Made by a program: the position numbers and the translations under genes
Assembly: GCA_014084085.1 (NCBI GenBank)
Contig: NPFB01000067.1
Span: forward strand, 117,207-165,084
Direction: 5' to 3'
Length of the DNA stretch: 47,878 nt
Source of the DNA: Hondaea fermentalgiana
Lineage: Eukaryota; Sar; Bigyra; Thraustochytrida; Thraustochytriidae
The notes under the pieces: model-generated
Told to the model about the DNA's origin: nothing
Databases searched by the model: none
What the model saw: only the letters and a program-made list of their open reading frames with translations
Shown: in pieces, positions 1 through 10,164 of the stretch
How the letters are laid out: the number at the start of each line of letters is the position of its first letter
Numbering within the stretch: the first letter of the stretch is position 1

Positions 1-29
1 CGGGCGTCGCGGGCGCCTCGGGCGCCTCG

Positions 30-76
30 GGCGGGCGGGCGGGCGGGCGGGCGGGCGGGCGGGCGGGCGGGCGGGC
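30..76. repeat. GGGC tetranucleotide tandem repeat
   Basis: About eleven uninterrupted GGGC units near the window edge, flanked by related GGGCGCCTC units. It is a simple sequence repeat with no visible coding role. Confidence 0.9.
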
Positions 77-160
77 GAGCGGTGGCGGAGCGCGAGCTTG
101 CCGATGCTCGCTCGCACTGCAAGCGATAGAATGCAAATCCTGGCTGGATTCGAATCGCGC

Positions 161-306
161 TTTCAAATTCAAATTCAAATTTTCAAATTCAATTTTTCAA
201 ATTCAAGTTCAAATTCAAATTCAAATTCATTCTCCGTCTTCACACCATTCCATTCCATTCTCCGTCTTCACACCATTCCATTCCATTCCATTCCATTCTT
301 TCATTC
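161..306. repeat. TTCAAA and CCATTC simple repeats
   Basis: Two adjoining degenerate microsatellites: TTCAAA-like hexamers (161-230), an AT-rich island in a GC-rich region, followed by CCATT/CCATTC pentamers and hexamers (241-306). A roughly 28-base segment carrying CTCCGTCTTCACACCATTCC occurs twice within the second tract (about 230-280), so a larger unit was duplicated too. Confidence 0.85.
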
Positions 307-1540
307 CTTCATTCTTCGCGCAGACCCGGAGCCGCTCTCGCTCTCGCCCTCGCTCTCTCTCTCGCCGGCAGTCCATCGGCCGGCGTCGATACCTCGCACC
401 GCGCGCTACCTACCGGCCAGTCGGTCAGCACCGCGCCTGCCCGTCCACGCACGCTCGCACGCACGCACGCACGCAGGCGCGCACGCGGCGCTCACGCAGG
501 CGCGTACGCAAGCACGCCGGCCGCCGACGGCGCTGTCTCTGTCGGCAACTAGCACGCACACAGCTGAGCCCAGGCCGCGTCGAAGCAAGAAGGCAGCACG
601 CGGGGCCTGATAGGAACAACAACCAAACAAACAAACAAACAAACAAACGCAGCTGCAGCTGCAGAGGAGGGACGCGGCAGCGCTTGCGTCAGAGCGTACG
701 CGCGGGAGCGGTACCGTACGTAGGCGGCCGCGGCGAAGATCTCGGGTGCCGTCGTCGGCGTTGTCGGATTCCAGGCTCCAGCCACCCGGCCAGCCAGGCA
801 CCTACCTCGCCCGGACTCGCGGCCGCGAGCGCAGGACGGACGCCGGCCGGAGGGAGGGAGGGAGGGAAAGGCGAGGAGCGGGAGCGACGGCGCCGCGCTG
901 ACGAGACGCGGAGGCTGCCCCTGGCTTGGTTCATCGGTCGGTCATCGATCCCAAGCGCATCCTCGCGTTTCATTTTCATTCTTTCTTTCATTCATTCGTT
1001 CGTTCGATCGATCGATCGTCGATTCATCGTCCACCGGGGGCGACACGGCACCTACGCACCCCTCGCGGAGATTGCATCGCAGCGCATCATACATACCGCC
1101 TCGCATTGCATCGCATCGCATCGCATCGCGGCGTAGCGTGGCGTAGCGTGGCGTGGCGCAGGAGGTGACCCGGGGCCCACACTAAGCTCACTAGGGGCTG
1201 ACGGAGGAAGAAGGGGAAGAAAGGCGGGCTGAGAGCAGCCGCCGGCGCAGACCAAACCCCCAATCGGAACATCCGCTGCCACGGACGCACGCGGACTACG
1301 CAGGCAGCCAGGCAGGAAGGCAGGCAGGCCGAGCGAGCGAGCGAGCGAACCCCCAAGCGCAGCAAACCTGCAGCCGTCTCCGGCAGCAGCAGCACAGCAG
1401 CAACAACAACAACAACAACAACAAGAGCGGCAGCACAAGCCTTGTGCACCGCGTCCAGCACAAGCAGCAAGCAGCAAAGAGCAGCAGCAGCAAGAGCAGC
1501 AGCAGCAGCAGCAGCAGTAGCAGCAAGAGCGGCAGGAACA

Positions 1541-4500
1541 ATGATGCAGAACGAGAGCATCCCCGGCGGCGCGCAGGATGCCAAGCTCCGCACGTTCGAG
1601 AACATGGAGGAGTACGTCAAGTCGCAGGGCGGCAAGCGCGTGATCAAAAAGGTCCTCGCCGCCAACAACGGCATGGCCGTCGCCAAGCTTCTCAAATCCA
1701 TCCGGTCCTTTTGCTACTCGACCTTTGGCCGCGAGAACGAGATCGAGGTCATCTGCATGGCCACCCCCGAGGATCTCGGCGCCAACGCCGAGTACATTCG
1801 TGCCGCCGATCAGGTCGTGCACGTCCCCGGAGGCTCGAACGTGAACAACTACAACAACGTCAGCCTCATCGTGGAGATCGCCCAGCAGTACAAGGTCGAT
1901 GCCGTCTGGGCCGGCTGGGGTCACGCCAGTGAGAACCCGGTCCTCCCGGCCACCCTCGCCGAGCTCGGCATCGTTTTTGTGGGCCCCCCTGCCGGCCCGA
2001 TGAATGCCCTCGGTGACAAGATCATGAGCAGCATCGTCGCGCAGTCGTGCGGCTGCCCCATGATCGCCTGGAACGGCTCCGACATCCGCGTCAACTACAA
2101 GGAAGATGGCGGCGTCTCGGACGAGATCTTCGACTCGGCCAACGTGCAGACCGTCGAGGACGCCAAGAAGCAGGTCGAGAAGATTGGCGTCCCCGTCATG
2201 ATCAAGGCCAGTGAGGGTGGTGGCGGCAAGGGTATCCGCCTCGTCGACGACTACTCCAAGGTCGAGGCCTGCTTCCGTCAGGTCCAGAGCGAGGTGCCCG
2301 GCAGCCCCATCTTCATCATGCGCCTCGCCGAGCGCGCCCGCCATCTCGAGGTCCAGCTCCTCGCCGACGAGTATGGTAACGCCATTGCCCTCAGCGGCCG
2401 CGACTGCTCCGTCCAGCGTCGCCACCAAAAGATTCTCGAGGAGGGCCCGCCCGTGGCCGCCAAGCCCGAGGTCTGGAAGCAGATGGAGCACGCCGCCGTC
2501 AAGCTCGCCAAGGAGGTCGGCTACGTCAACGCCGGCACCGTCGAGTACCTGTACGATGACAACGACAACTTTTTCTTCCTGGAGCTCAACCCTCGTCTCC
2601 AGGTCGAGCACCCGGTGACCGAGATGATCACCGGCACCAACGTGCCGGCTGCCCAGCTCCAGGTTGCCATGGGCATCCCCCTCAACCGCATCCCGGACGT
2701 GCGCCGCTTCTACGGCTGCGACGATCTCTTTGCGGACGAGCCCATCGATTTTGACGGCGAGTACGCCGACGAGCCCACCACCACGAGCATTACTCGCGGC
2801 CACACCATTGCTGCCCGCATCACGGCCGAGAACCCCTTCAATGGCTTCCAGCCCACCATTGGCCAGATTAGCGAGATCAACTTCCGCAGCTACCGCAACG
2901 TGTGGGGCTACTTTAGCGTTGACAGCTACGGCCGCGTCCACGAGTTTGCCGACTCGCAGATTGGCCACGTCTTTGCCTGGGGTGAGACCCGCGAGGAGGC
3001 CCGCCGCAGCCTTGCCATGGCGCTCCACGACCTCTCGATCCGTGGTGAGATTCGCACCACAATCGAGTACCTCAAGGATCTCATCGAGTCCGAGGACTAC
3101 GTCAACAACAAGTTCAACACCGCCTGGCTCGATGCCCGCATCAAGAGCAACATTGCCGTCTCCAAGATGGACCCGCTCACCATTGCTCTCGTCGGTGGTG
3201 TCTGCACCGCGCACCGCGAGATCGCCGCGCGCGGCGCTGACTACATGAGCATGCTCGAGCGTGGCCAGCTCCCGCCCGTGCCCCTGCTCGACCAGGCGCA
3301 CGCCTTTGAGCTCATCTACGAGGGCGTCAAGTACAAGCTCAACGGCTGCCACACTGGCGAGAACACCTACCGCCTCTACTGCAACGGCAGCCACGTCGAC
3401 GCCGAGCTCCGCTGCCTCGCGGACGGTGGCTTCCTCGTGCTCATTGGCGGCCGCTCCCACGTCGCCTACGTCAAGGAGGATGTCGGCGCCCAGCGCTACA
3501 CCATTGACGGCCAGACCTGCCTCTTTGAGGACGAGTACGACCCGACCCAGATGCGCGCCCAGATGGGTGGCAAGCTCCTCCGCTACCTCGTCGAGGACGG
3601 TGCCTCGCTCGAGAAGGGCGACGGCTTTGCCGAGATTGAGGTCATGAAGATGAACATGACCCTCTCGGCCCTCGAGGCCGGTACCATCACGCTGCACAAG
3701 CCCGAGGGTGCCGTCATGGAGCCCGGTGACATGATTTGCACCATGGAGCTCAAGGACCCCAGCAAGGTGCAAAAGGCCAAGCTCTTCGAGGGCACCTTCC
3801 CCGCCCTTGGCGAGCCCTGGCCCCAGACTCTCCGCAACATGCCGCACCACACTCTCGAGCGCGCCCAGCGTCGCCTCGAGGCCGTCATGGCCGGTTTCGC
3901 GATCGAGAATGAGGTCACTGTCGAGGCCCTCAAGAGCCTCCGCGACGCCCTCCACAGCCCGCTCCTCCCCGTGCTCGAGATCGAGGGCATTGTCTCGCGC
4001 ACCAAGCACGCGCTCCCCAAGGCGCTCCTCAGCAAGGTTGAGAGCCTCTGCCGCGAGCTCCGCTCCAAGGAGGAGCCCAGCCTCGACGACTCGGCGGCCT
4101 TTGCCGCTGCCGTGCTCTCGGCGGCCCAGGAGCACCCTCCTGCCCAGGTCGGCGAGATCCTCTCGGTGGCCGAGTCGTACAAGGACGGTCTCAGCATCCT
4201 CTACGCGCGCATCCTTGGCAAGCTCATCGCCAGCTTCGTCGAGGTCGAGGCCAAGTTTGCCGAGCTCGAGAACTCGGACGCCGCCGACAAGGATGACGTC
4301 CTCCAGGAGCTCCGCACCCAGAACGCTGGCGATCTGCCCAAGGTCCAGCGCTTTGCGCTCGCGCACCACTCGCGCAAGCCCCGCGACACCCTTGTGCTCG
4401 CCATCCTCGAGGAGCTCGACACCCTGCAGCGTGGCACCGAGACCCGCAGCGCCTCGCCCAAGCTTCGCTCCGAGTGTGCCAACATCATGCACGAGGTCGC

Positions 4501-7500
4501 CGCCCTCCAGGGCATCAAGACCACGGATGTGGCTCTCGAGGCTCGCCAGTCGCTCATTGAGATGGAGCACTCGTACGAGGACCAGCTCAAGTCTGTGACT
4601 GACAAGCTCAAGCGCGTCATGCAGGGCGACGAGTCCGCCCGCGAGGAGCTCGTGCAGTCCACCGAGCCGGTTCTTGCCTACCTCATGGACATTGTCTCGC
4701 GCTTCAACGAGAACCCGGCCGACCTTCGCCAGGCTGCCCTTCGCGTCTACGTGAGCCGCGTCTACGCTGCCTACAAGGTCGTCGATGCCTCGACGAGCGA
4801 GCTGACCAAGAACAACCTCGCCTGCGATTTTACCTTCTTCTCGGAGGCGACCGACTCTGTCCAGGTCGGCGGTGGCGGCTCGGGTCTCGCGAACGTGTCT
4901 TCGTTCGAGGACCTCACCAAGGTGCTCAGCAACAACGGCGACTTTGACTTTGGCGCGACCAACGAGTCGAACCGCTCCGATGCCGAGACCAGCAGCGTCG
5001 GCATGGACCTCGACATTGGCGGCGCCGCCGAGAGCAGCGCCCCGGCCTCGGGCCTCTCTGGCGGCAAGTCGATGCTTGCGCGCCAGGGCGGCGACTTCAA
5101 GGCCCGCTCCGCCTCGGTGGAGGGCCCGGCCTCGTCCACGGTTCCGCCGTACGTGAACCGCAAGGGCAAGCTCCTCTTCTTCGCCGACATGGCCGAGCTC
5201 GAGGAGAACCTTGCGTCCTCGATCAAGGACTTTGCCGCCGACACCTCGTCGCCCACGCCGCTCAACGTCGTGCACGTCATCTTTGGCACGCTCGTCGACT
5301 CGGAGACTGATGTTTCGGCCAAGCTGTACGAGGTTGTGCAGAAGAACAAGGATGTGCTCAGCGAGAACCTCGTGCGCCGCATCACTTTTGCCGTGGTGCG
5401 CTCCCAGTACGAGGAGGCTGACCGCCACGTGGCCATTGTTGCCGGCCATGGCGGCCACTTCTTCACCTTCCGCAACAGCTCCGGCTACGAGGAGGACCGT
5501 CTTGTGCGCAACATTGAGACGCCGCTGGCCTTCCAGCTCGACCTCGAGCGCATGTCGAACTTCAACATTCGCATGGTGCCCATCGGTCGCAGCATGAGCC
5601 GCTCCCAGGCTGTGCACGTGTACGAGGCGACGCCCAAGGCCAACGCCGCCGGCAAGGTTGTGGGCATGCGCCGCTTCTTTGTGCGCGCTCTCGTCCGCGA
5701 TGCCGAGCGTGTCAAGCTCGACGTCGGCACCTTCGATGCCTACCCTGGCCCGGAGCGTGTCTTCGTGCAGGCCCTGCGCGCCCTCGAATCCGTCCAGGAC
5801 GACTCGAAGACCAAGGCCCGCAAGAACCACATCTTCATGAACGTGCTCAGCGACTCGGCCACCGTCGACGCTGCCTACGTCGAGGGCATCATCCGCACGC
5901 TCCACCGCCGCTACGCCAAGCGCCTGATTTCGCAGAACGTCGAGGAGTTTGAGATCCGCGTCAACGCTGTTCTCGCCGAGGGTGCGCCGAGCATGCCCAT
6001 CCGCGTCATCGCCTCGAACCCGACCGGCTTTGCCCTCAACATCGACACCTACGTCGAGGCCTCGGACCCTTCGGGCTCGCAGGATGCCATGTACTACTCG
6101 ATCTCCGAGGGCGACGGCGGCCTCGGCGGCGCCCTTGCCGCCATGGGCCTCGGTGCCGGTGAGGCCGACGTCAACGCCGGCTCCACGGACAGCACGGGCT
6201 CGCTCCACGGCAAGCCCCTGCACACGCCGTACCCGGTCTCGGACGAGTTTGACGAGCGCCGTGCCCGCGCCCGCGCTGCCAGCACGACCTTTGCGTACGA
6301 CTTTCCGGATCTCTTCCGCAAGTCGCTCGAGTTCGCCTGGCGCGAGCACCTCAGCACGACCGGCACCAAGGAGAACATGCCGCCCCGCAAGAGCCTCGTC
6401 GAGGCCGAGGAGCTCGTCCTCGACGACGAGTTCGAGGCCGGCGATGCCGTCGACCCGGTCAACGCCCCCCGCCTCTGCCGCGTGGAGCGCAAGGCCGGCC
6501 GCAACCCGATCGGCATGGTCGCGTGGCGCTTCTTCATGCGCACCCCGCAGTACCCGCGTGGCCGCGAGGTCGTGGTCATTGCCAACGACATTACCGTCAA
6601 GGCTGGCTCCTTTGGTACCCGCGAGGACATGCTCTTTGACCAGGCCTCCAAGTACGCGCGCCTGAATGGGCTCCCCCGCCTGTACATTGCCGCGAACTCT
6701 GGCGCCCGCATCGGCATGGCCGACGAGGTCAAGCGTGCCTTCCAGGTCAAGTGGATCAACGAGGCCGACCCGACCAAGGGCTACGAGTACATTTACGTGA
6801 ACGAGGACACCTTCAACCAGCTCGGCCCCGACGGCCGCAAGAGCCTGCTCGCCGAGAAGGTCGAGGGCACGGACCACTTCCGCATCAACGCCATCGTTGG
6901 TGAGTCCCCGGACCTTGGTGTGGAGAACCTCCGCGGCTCGGGCACCATTGCCGGCGAGACGGCGCGTGCCTACGAGGAGTCCTTTACCCTCTCGTACGTG
7001 TCGGGCCGCTCGGTCGGCATTGGCGCCTACCTCGTCCGCCTTGGCCAGCGCATTGTGCAAAAGGGCAAGAACGCTCCGATCCTGCTCACCGGCTACCAGG
7101 CGCTCAACTCGCTCATGGGCCGCGAGGTGTACACCTCGAACTTGCAGCTCGGTGGCACCAAGGTCATGTTCGCCAACGGTGTCTCCCACCAGAGCGTCCG
7201 CCACGACCTCGAGGGTGTGGCCTCCATGGTCAAGTGGCTCTCGTACGTGCCGGAGCGCCGCGGCGCCCCGCTCCCGCTCACGGCCCTGGTCTCGGGTGAC
7301 CGCATCGACCGCGACGTCGAGGTGCACCCGCGCGACCTCGGCTCGGACTACGACCCGCGCACCCTGCTCACCGGTCTCTCCAAGGAGGACGGTAGCTTCC
7401 TCGGCGGCTTCTTTGACAAGGACTCGTTCACCGAGACGCTCTCCGGCTGGGCTCGCACCGTCATTGCCGGCCGCGCTCGCCTGGGCAAGCTGCCCATGGG

Positions 7501-8599
7501 TGTCATCATCTCGGAGATCCGCACCGTCGAGGCGCGCGCGCCCGCTGACCCTGCGGCGCCCGAATCCCAGGAGCTCATCTGGAACCAGGCCGGTCAGGTG
7601 TGGTTCCCGGACTCTTCGTACAAGACGGCGCAGGCCATCAACGACTTCAACCGCGAGGGTCTCCCGCTCATGCTCTTTGCCAACTGGCGTGGCTTCTCGG
7701 GCGGTACCCGCGACATGTTCGACCAGATTGTCAAGTTTGGTGCCTACATTGTCGACGCCCTCGTCGCGTACAAGCAGCCTGTCTTCGTGTACATCCCGCC
7801 CTTTGGCGAGCTGCGCGGCGGCGCTTGGGTCGTGGTCGACGAGACCATCAACCCGTCCATGATGGAGATGTACGCCGATACTGACGCACGCGGTGGTGTC
7901 CTCGAGCCGGCCGGTGTCGTCTCGATCAAGTACCGTGCCAAGGATGTCCTCGCCACGGCGCACCGCGTCGACGAGAAGCTCAAGGGCATGGTCGAGAAGC
8001 TCAAGGCCGCCGCCCCGGACTCTGCCGAGGCCGCGGACCTGAAGAAGGCCATTGCCGAGCGCGAGAAGCTCCTCATGCCCATCTTCAAGCAGATTGCCGT
8101 GCACTTTGGCGACCTCCACGATCGCCCGGGCCGCATGCAGGCCAAGGGCGTCATCCGCAGCGTGGTCCCCTGGAGCAACTCGCGCCGCCACTTTTACAAC
8201 CGCCTGCGCCGCCGTCTTGCCGAGCTCGACGCCGTCGCCAAGATCGACGAGGTGGTTGCCCTTTCGGACGACCTCGGTGCCCCGAGCTCGCAGCCGCTCG
8301 AGATTCTCGAGAGCGTCTTCAACGCCTCGTGCGACTCGAGCGTCCCGGACTGGAACAACGACAAGACGGTCCACGAGTGGCTCGTCTCCGAGCAGGGCCA
8401 GCAGGCCGTGTCCAAGCACCTCGCCGGCATCAAGGCGGACGCTATCTCGGACAAGGTCACTTCGCTCGGCATGGAGGACCCCAAGGCCATCCTCAAGGGC
8501 CTCATGGGCGTCATCTCCAAGCTCCGCGACGAGGAGCGTGAGGAGGAGCGCGCCGCTCTCGTCAACCTTCTGCGCAAGGGCTCGCTCCTGCTCAACTAA
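1541..8599 (+). CDS. ACC: Acetyl-CoA carboxylase, eukaryotic multidomain type
   Basis: Converts acetyl-CoA, bicarbonate and ATP to malonyl-CoA, the committed step of fatty acid synthesis. The 2352-residue product has the full eukaryotic order. The biotin carboxylase comes first, with GWGHASENP near residue 126 and the ATP-grasp loop EGGGGKG near 225. The biotin carrier motif EVMKM follows, with biotinyl lysine K703. After a long central region comes the carboxyltransferase (about 1640-2200), with ANSGARIGMADEV, LGGTKVMFANGVSHQ and GFSGGTRDMFDQI. I chose ATG 1541 (next codon also ATG) because the upstream in-frame extension has no ATG. I see no N-terminal targeting peptide, so a cytosolic location is inferred. 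The gene is intronless. Codon use is strikingly G/C-ending: TTA, CTA and TCA codons are absent throughout, which suggests very high expression. Family assignment is secure. Confidence 0.97.
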   Translation: MMQNESIPGGAQDAKLRTFENMEEYVKSQGGKRVIKKVLAANNGMAVAKLLKSIRSFCYSTFGRENEIEVICMATPEDLGANAEYIRAADQVVHVPGGSNVNNYNNVSLIVEIAQQYKVDAVWAGWGHASENPVLPATLAELGIVFVGPPAGPMNALGDKIMSSIVAQSCGCPMIAWNGSDIRVNYKEDGGVSDEIFDSANVQTVEDAKKQVEKIGVPVMIKASEGGGGKGIRLVDDYSKVEACFRQVQSEVPGSPIFIMRLAERARHLEVQLLADEYGNAIALSGRDCSVQRRHQKILEEGPPVAAKPEVWKQMEHAAVKLAKEVGYVNAGTVEYLYDDNDNFFFLELNPRLQVEHPVTEMITGTNVPAAQLQVAMGIPLNRIPDVRRFYGCDDLFADEPIDFDGEYADEPTTTSITRGHTIAARITAENPFNGFQPTIGQISEINFRSYRNVWGYFSVDSYGRVHEFADSQIGHVFAWGETREEARRSLAMALHDLSIRGEIRTTIEYLKDLIESEDYVNNKFNTAWLDARIKSNIAVSKMDPLTIALVGGVCTAHREIAARGADYMSMLERGQLPPVPLLDQAHAFELIYEGVKYKLNGCHTGENTYRLYCNGSHVDAELRCLADGGFLVLIGGRSHVAYVKEDVGAQRYTIDGQTCLFEDEYDPTQMRAQMGGKLLRYLVEDGASLEKGDGFAEIEVMKMNMTLSALEAGTITLHKPEGAVMEPGDMICTMELKDPSKVQKAKLFEGTFPALGEPWPQTLRNMPHHTLERAQRRLEAVMAGFAIENEVTVEALKSLRDALHSPLLPVLEIEGIVSRTKHALPKALLSKVESLCRELRSKEEPSLDDSAAFAAAVLSAAQEHPPAQVGEILSVAESYKDGLSILYARILGKLIASFVEVEAKFAELENSDAADKDDVLQELRTQNAGDLPKVQRFALAHHSRKPRDTLVLAILEELDTLQRGTETRSASPKLRSECANIMHEVAALQGIKTTDVALEARQSLIEMEHSYEDQLKSVTDKLKRVMQGDESAREELVQSTEPVLAYLMDIVSRFNENPADLRQAALRVYVSRVYAAYKVVDASTSELTKNNLACDFTFFSEATDSVQVGGGGSGLANVSSFEDLTKVLSNNGDFDFGATNESNRSDAETSSVGMDLDIGGAAESSAPASGLSGGKSMLARQGGDFKARSASVEGPASSTVPPYVNRKGKLLFFADMAELEENLASSIKDFAADTSSPTPLNVVHVIFGTLVDSETDVSAKLYEVVQKNKDVLSENLVRRITFAVVRSQYEEADRHVAIVAGHGGHFFTFRNSSGYEEDRLVRNIETPLAFQLDLERMSNFNIRMVPIGRSMSRSQAVHVYEATPKANAAGKVVGMRRFFVRALVRDAERVKLDVGTFDAYPGPERVFVQALRALESVQDDSKTKARKNHIFMNVLSDSATVDAAYVEGIIRTLHRRYAKRLISQNVEEFEIRVNAVLAEGAPSMPIRVIASNPTGFALNIDTYVEASDPSGSQDAMYYSISEGDGGLGGALAAMGLGAGEADVNAGSTDSTGSLHGKPLHTPYPVSDEFDERRARARAASTTFAYDFPDLFRKSLEFAWREHLSTTGTKENMPPRKSLVEAEELVLDDEFEAGDAVDPVNAPRLCRVERKAGRNPIGMVAWRFFMRTPQYPRGREVVVIANDITVKAGSFGTREDMLFDQASKYARLNGLPRLYIAANSGARIGMADEVKRAFQVKWINEADPTKGYEYIYVNEDTFNQLGPDGRKSLLAEKVEGTDHFRINAIVGESPDLGVENLRGSGTIAGETARAYEESFTLSYVSGRSVGIGAYLVRLGQRIVQKGKNAPILLTGYQALNSLMGREVYTSNLQLGGTKVMFANGVSHQSVRHDLEGVASMVKWLSYVPERRGAPLPLTALVSGDRIDRDVEVHPRDLGSDYDPRTLLTGLSKEDGSFLGGFFDKDSFTETLSGWARTVIAGRARLGKLPMGVIISEIRTVEARAPADPAAPESQELIWNQAGQVWFPDSSYKTAQAINDFNREGLPLMLFANWRGFSGGTRDMFDQIVKFGAYIVDALVAYKQPVFVYIPPFGELRGGAWVVVDETINPSMMEMYADTDARGGVLEPAGVVSIKYRAKDVLATAHRVDEKLKGMVEKLKAAAPDSAEAADLKKAIAEREKLLMPIFKQIAVHFGDLHDRPGRMQAKGVIRSVVPWSNSRRHFYNRLRRRLAELDAVAKIDEVVALSDDLGAPSSQPLEILESVFNASCDSSVPDWNNDKTVHEWLVSEQGQQAVSKHLAGIKADAISDKVTSLGMEDPKAILKGLMGVISKLRDEEREEERAALVNLLRKGSLLLN

Positions 8600-8938
8600 A
8601 CAACCTGTAATCAAATCAAAGATTCAATCCAAATATGATACATACCATACATACTATGCTCTTCATTTTCTCTCTTGCGCGCGGCAGTCATGGATGGCCA
8701 CACGGCCAACCGAAAAGAAATTGTTTGGGTGTGATGAAGAGCGCACAGCGATCGATAAATCAACCATGGCAATTTTGTCGGCTTCGCAGTCGGTCTGCTG
8801 CTATCACCAGCCAGCATATTTTCTCGTTAGCTCGCTTCTAGCTGCTGATTGTGAGTCGCCATGTGACGGCCCCTCGTCCTTGCCCTCTGCCGCTCTCGGC
8901 CGCGGGTGAAATGACATCGTCATCATTGCGTCCGTAAA

Positions 8939-8960
8939 CCCCCTTCCCCCCCCCCCCCCC
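8939..8960. repeat. Poly-C tract
   Basis: A C-run broken by one TT pair (about 8939-8960), downstream of the carboxylase. Homopolymer length here is prone to sequencing error. Confidence 0.8.
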
Positions 8961-9717
8961 GATCACTGTCTGTCCACCGTAGACTCTCTCTGCCAGTATA
9001 CTTTTCTCCGCCTGGCTGGACAGTTTTATCGAGATGCCTGGTGCCTCTGGCTGTGGCCTGGCCGGCTGGCCACCAGCCTCTATGCCGCACAGCTGCTGCT
9101 GCTGCTGCAGCCTGCTCTTCGATAAGTTGGACCTGGACTTGGATTTTGTTTACTGTTACTATATGCCTGTGCGCATGCGTCGCGCCTGACTTCGCTGTGG
9201 GTGTGCGAGTTCTCCGAGCGGCATCGACACCTTTCTTCGCAGACATTGGCGGTGGCGCACGATGACCACATGTCTACATTATCGCCGTCCGCTGCCGTCT
9301 GCAGCAGCTGCTGCTGCTGCGTGCATGTTTTTTTGCTGCAGGTCTTGCTGCTACAGGTTTTGGGTGATTGGACCGGCGCGGAACACAATGCACTGGCGGG
9401 GACATTCACAAGGCAAGCGCTTGTGGTCACTCCGAAACACCTTTCCAAGCGGCGGCGCGGGTGCAACGGCCCGGGCTAGTGTTTCCCGTATCTCACGCCT
9501 AGCCCCACGCGCCCGCGGCACGCCTGCCCGCTGAAAGGTTCCGCAAGCGTTCCGCGGACTTTGATTGGCTGGACGGGGAGGGCAAGTGCGGAATGCGCGA
9601 GCGCGCAAGTGCGGAATGCGGCCCGCAAGTGCGGAATCCGCATGTTTCCCTCTTGCGCACCCTTAGATGCGCCCAAGATTCCGGCTCCTCGTCCTCGCTC
9701 GCCTCGGAGGCCGTGAT

Positions 9718-9747
9718 CGTTCGTTCGTTCGTTCGTTCGTTCGTTCA
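9718..9747. repeat. CGTT tetranucleotide repeat
   Basis: About seven consecutive TTCG/CGTT units upstream of the cyclin gene. It resembles the shorter CATT/CGTT tract at about 975-1010. Confidence 0.85.
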
Positions 9748-10164
9748 TTCATCCTCCCTCTTCGAATGCTCCGCCCCGCTCGCTTTGGTTTTCTTGCTCT
9801 CCTCGTGCAGCTGCGCTGCTTTCCGAGTCGCTGTCGCTGCGTTCCTCGCGCCCCCCGGTCGGGCGATGACCGCGGCCGCGGCGAGAACGCGGTGCTGCCT
9901 GCCTGCCTTTCAGTGCCTGCCTGCCTGCTTGACCGGTGGCGGCGGGCTCTCTCTCGCTCTCTCTCCCGGCTCGGAAGGAGGGAACGACCCGATGGAGGGC
10001 GACCTTGGACGCGGCGGAGGACGGAGATGCCGGTGCTGGGGAGCGGCAGAAACCGAAAGCCGAAGGGAGGGGGAGGGAGGGGAGAACGAGAGCGAGAGGG
10101 ACCGCGAGCAGGACCGCGAGGAGGGGGCCGAGGACGCGCGGGGGACGCGCGCGGGGGGGGGAGG

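Larger units (their letters stand above)
1..1540. promoter_or_regulatory. Repeat-rich upstream region and 5' leader of acetyl-CoA carboxylase
   Basis: I see no convincing gene here; the open frames are low-complexity. The stretch is a patchwork of simple repeats: GGGC units (about 30-76), TTCAAA-type units (161-230), CCATTC units (241-306), CAAA units (623-648), CATCG units (about 1095-1130), and a CAG/CAA-rich tract (1379-1530) ending just before the carboxylase start. The last tract can be read in frame with the carboxylase as poly-Ala/Ser, but only from a TTG codon, so I treat it as 5' untranslated leader. Promoter function is inferred from position only. Confidence 0.5.
8600..10164. other. 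Intergenic region between carboxylase and cyclin genes
   Basis: No convincing gene. It holds the carboxylase 3' flank, a C-tract (about 8939-8960), several CTG/CTGCAG-rich patches (9090-9110, 9300-9360), a short repeated motif AAGTGCGGAATGCG (about 9585-9640) and a CGTT tetranucleotide repeat (9718-9747). The frame of the downstream cyclin is open from an ATG at 9667, but that extension translates the CGTT repeat into RSFVRSF units and looks untranslated. Confidence 0.5.

Noticed and set aside
1052..8614. A 2520-codon open frame antisense to the carboxylase gene
   Set aside because: It is codon-aligned to the sense gene and open only because TTA, CTA and TCA are absent there. Its translation is repetitive Val/Leu/Glu/Asp/Arg/Gly sequence with no domain, while the sense frame is a clear acetyl-CoA carboxylase.
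9667..10164. N-terminal extension of the cyclin from ATG 9667
   Set aside because: It would translate a CGTT microsatellite and GC-rich leader into Arg/Ser/Phe repeats. More likely untranslated, though not excluded.
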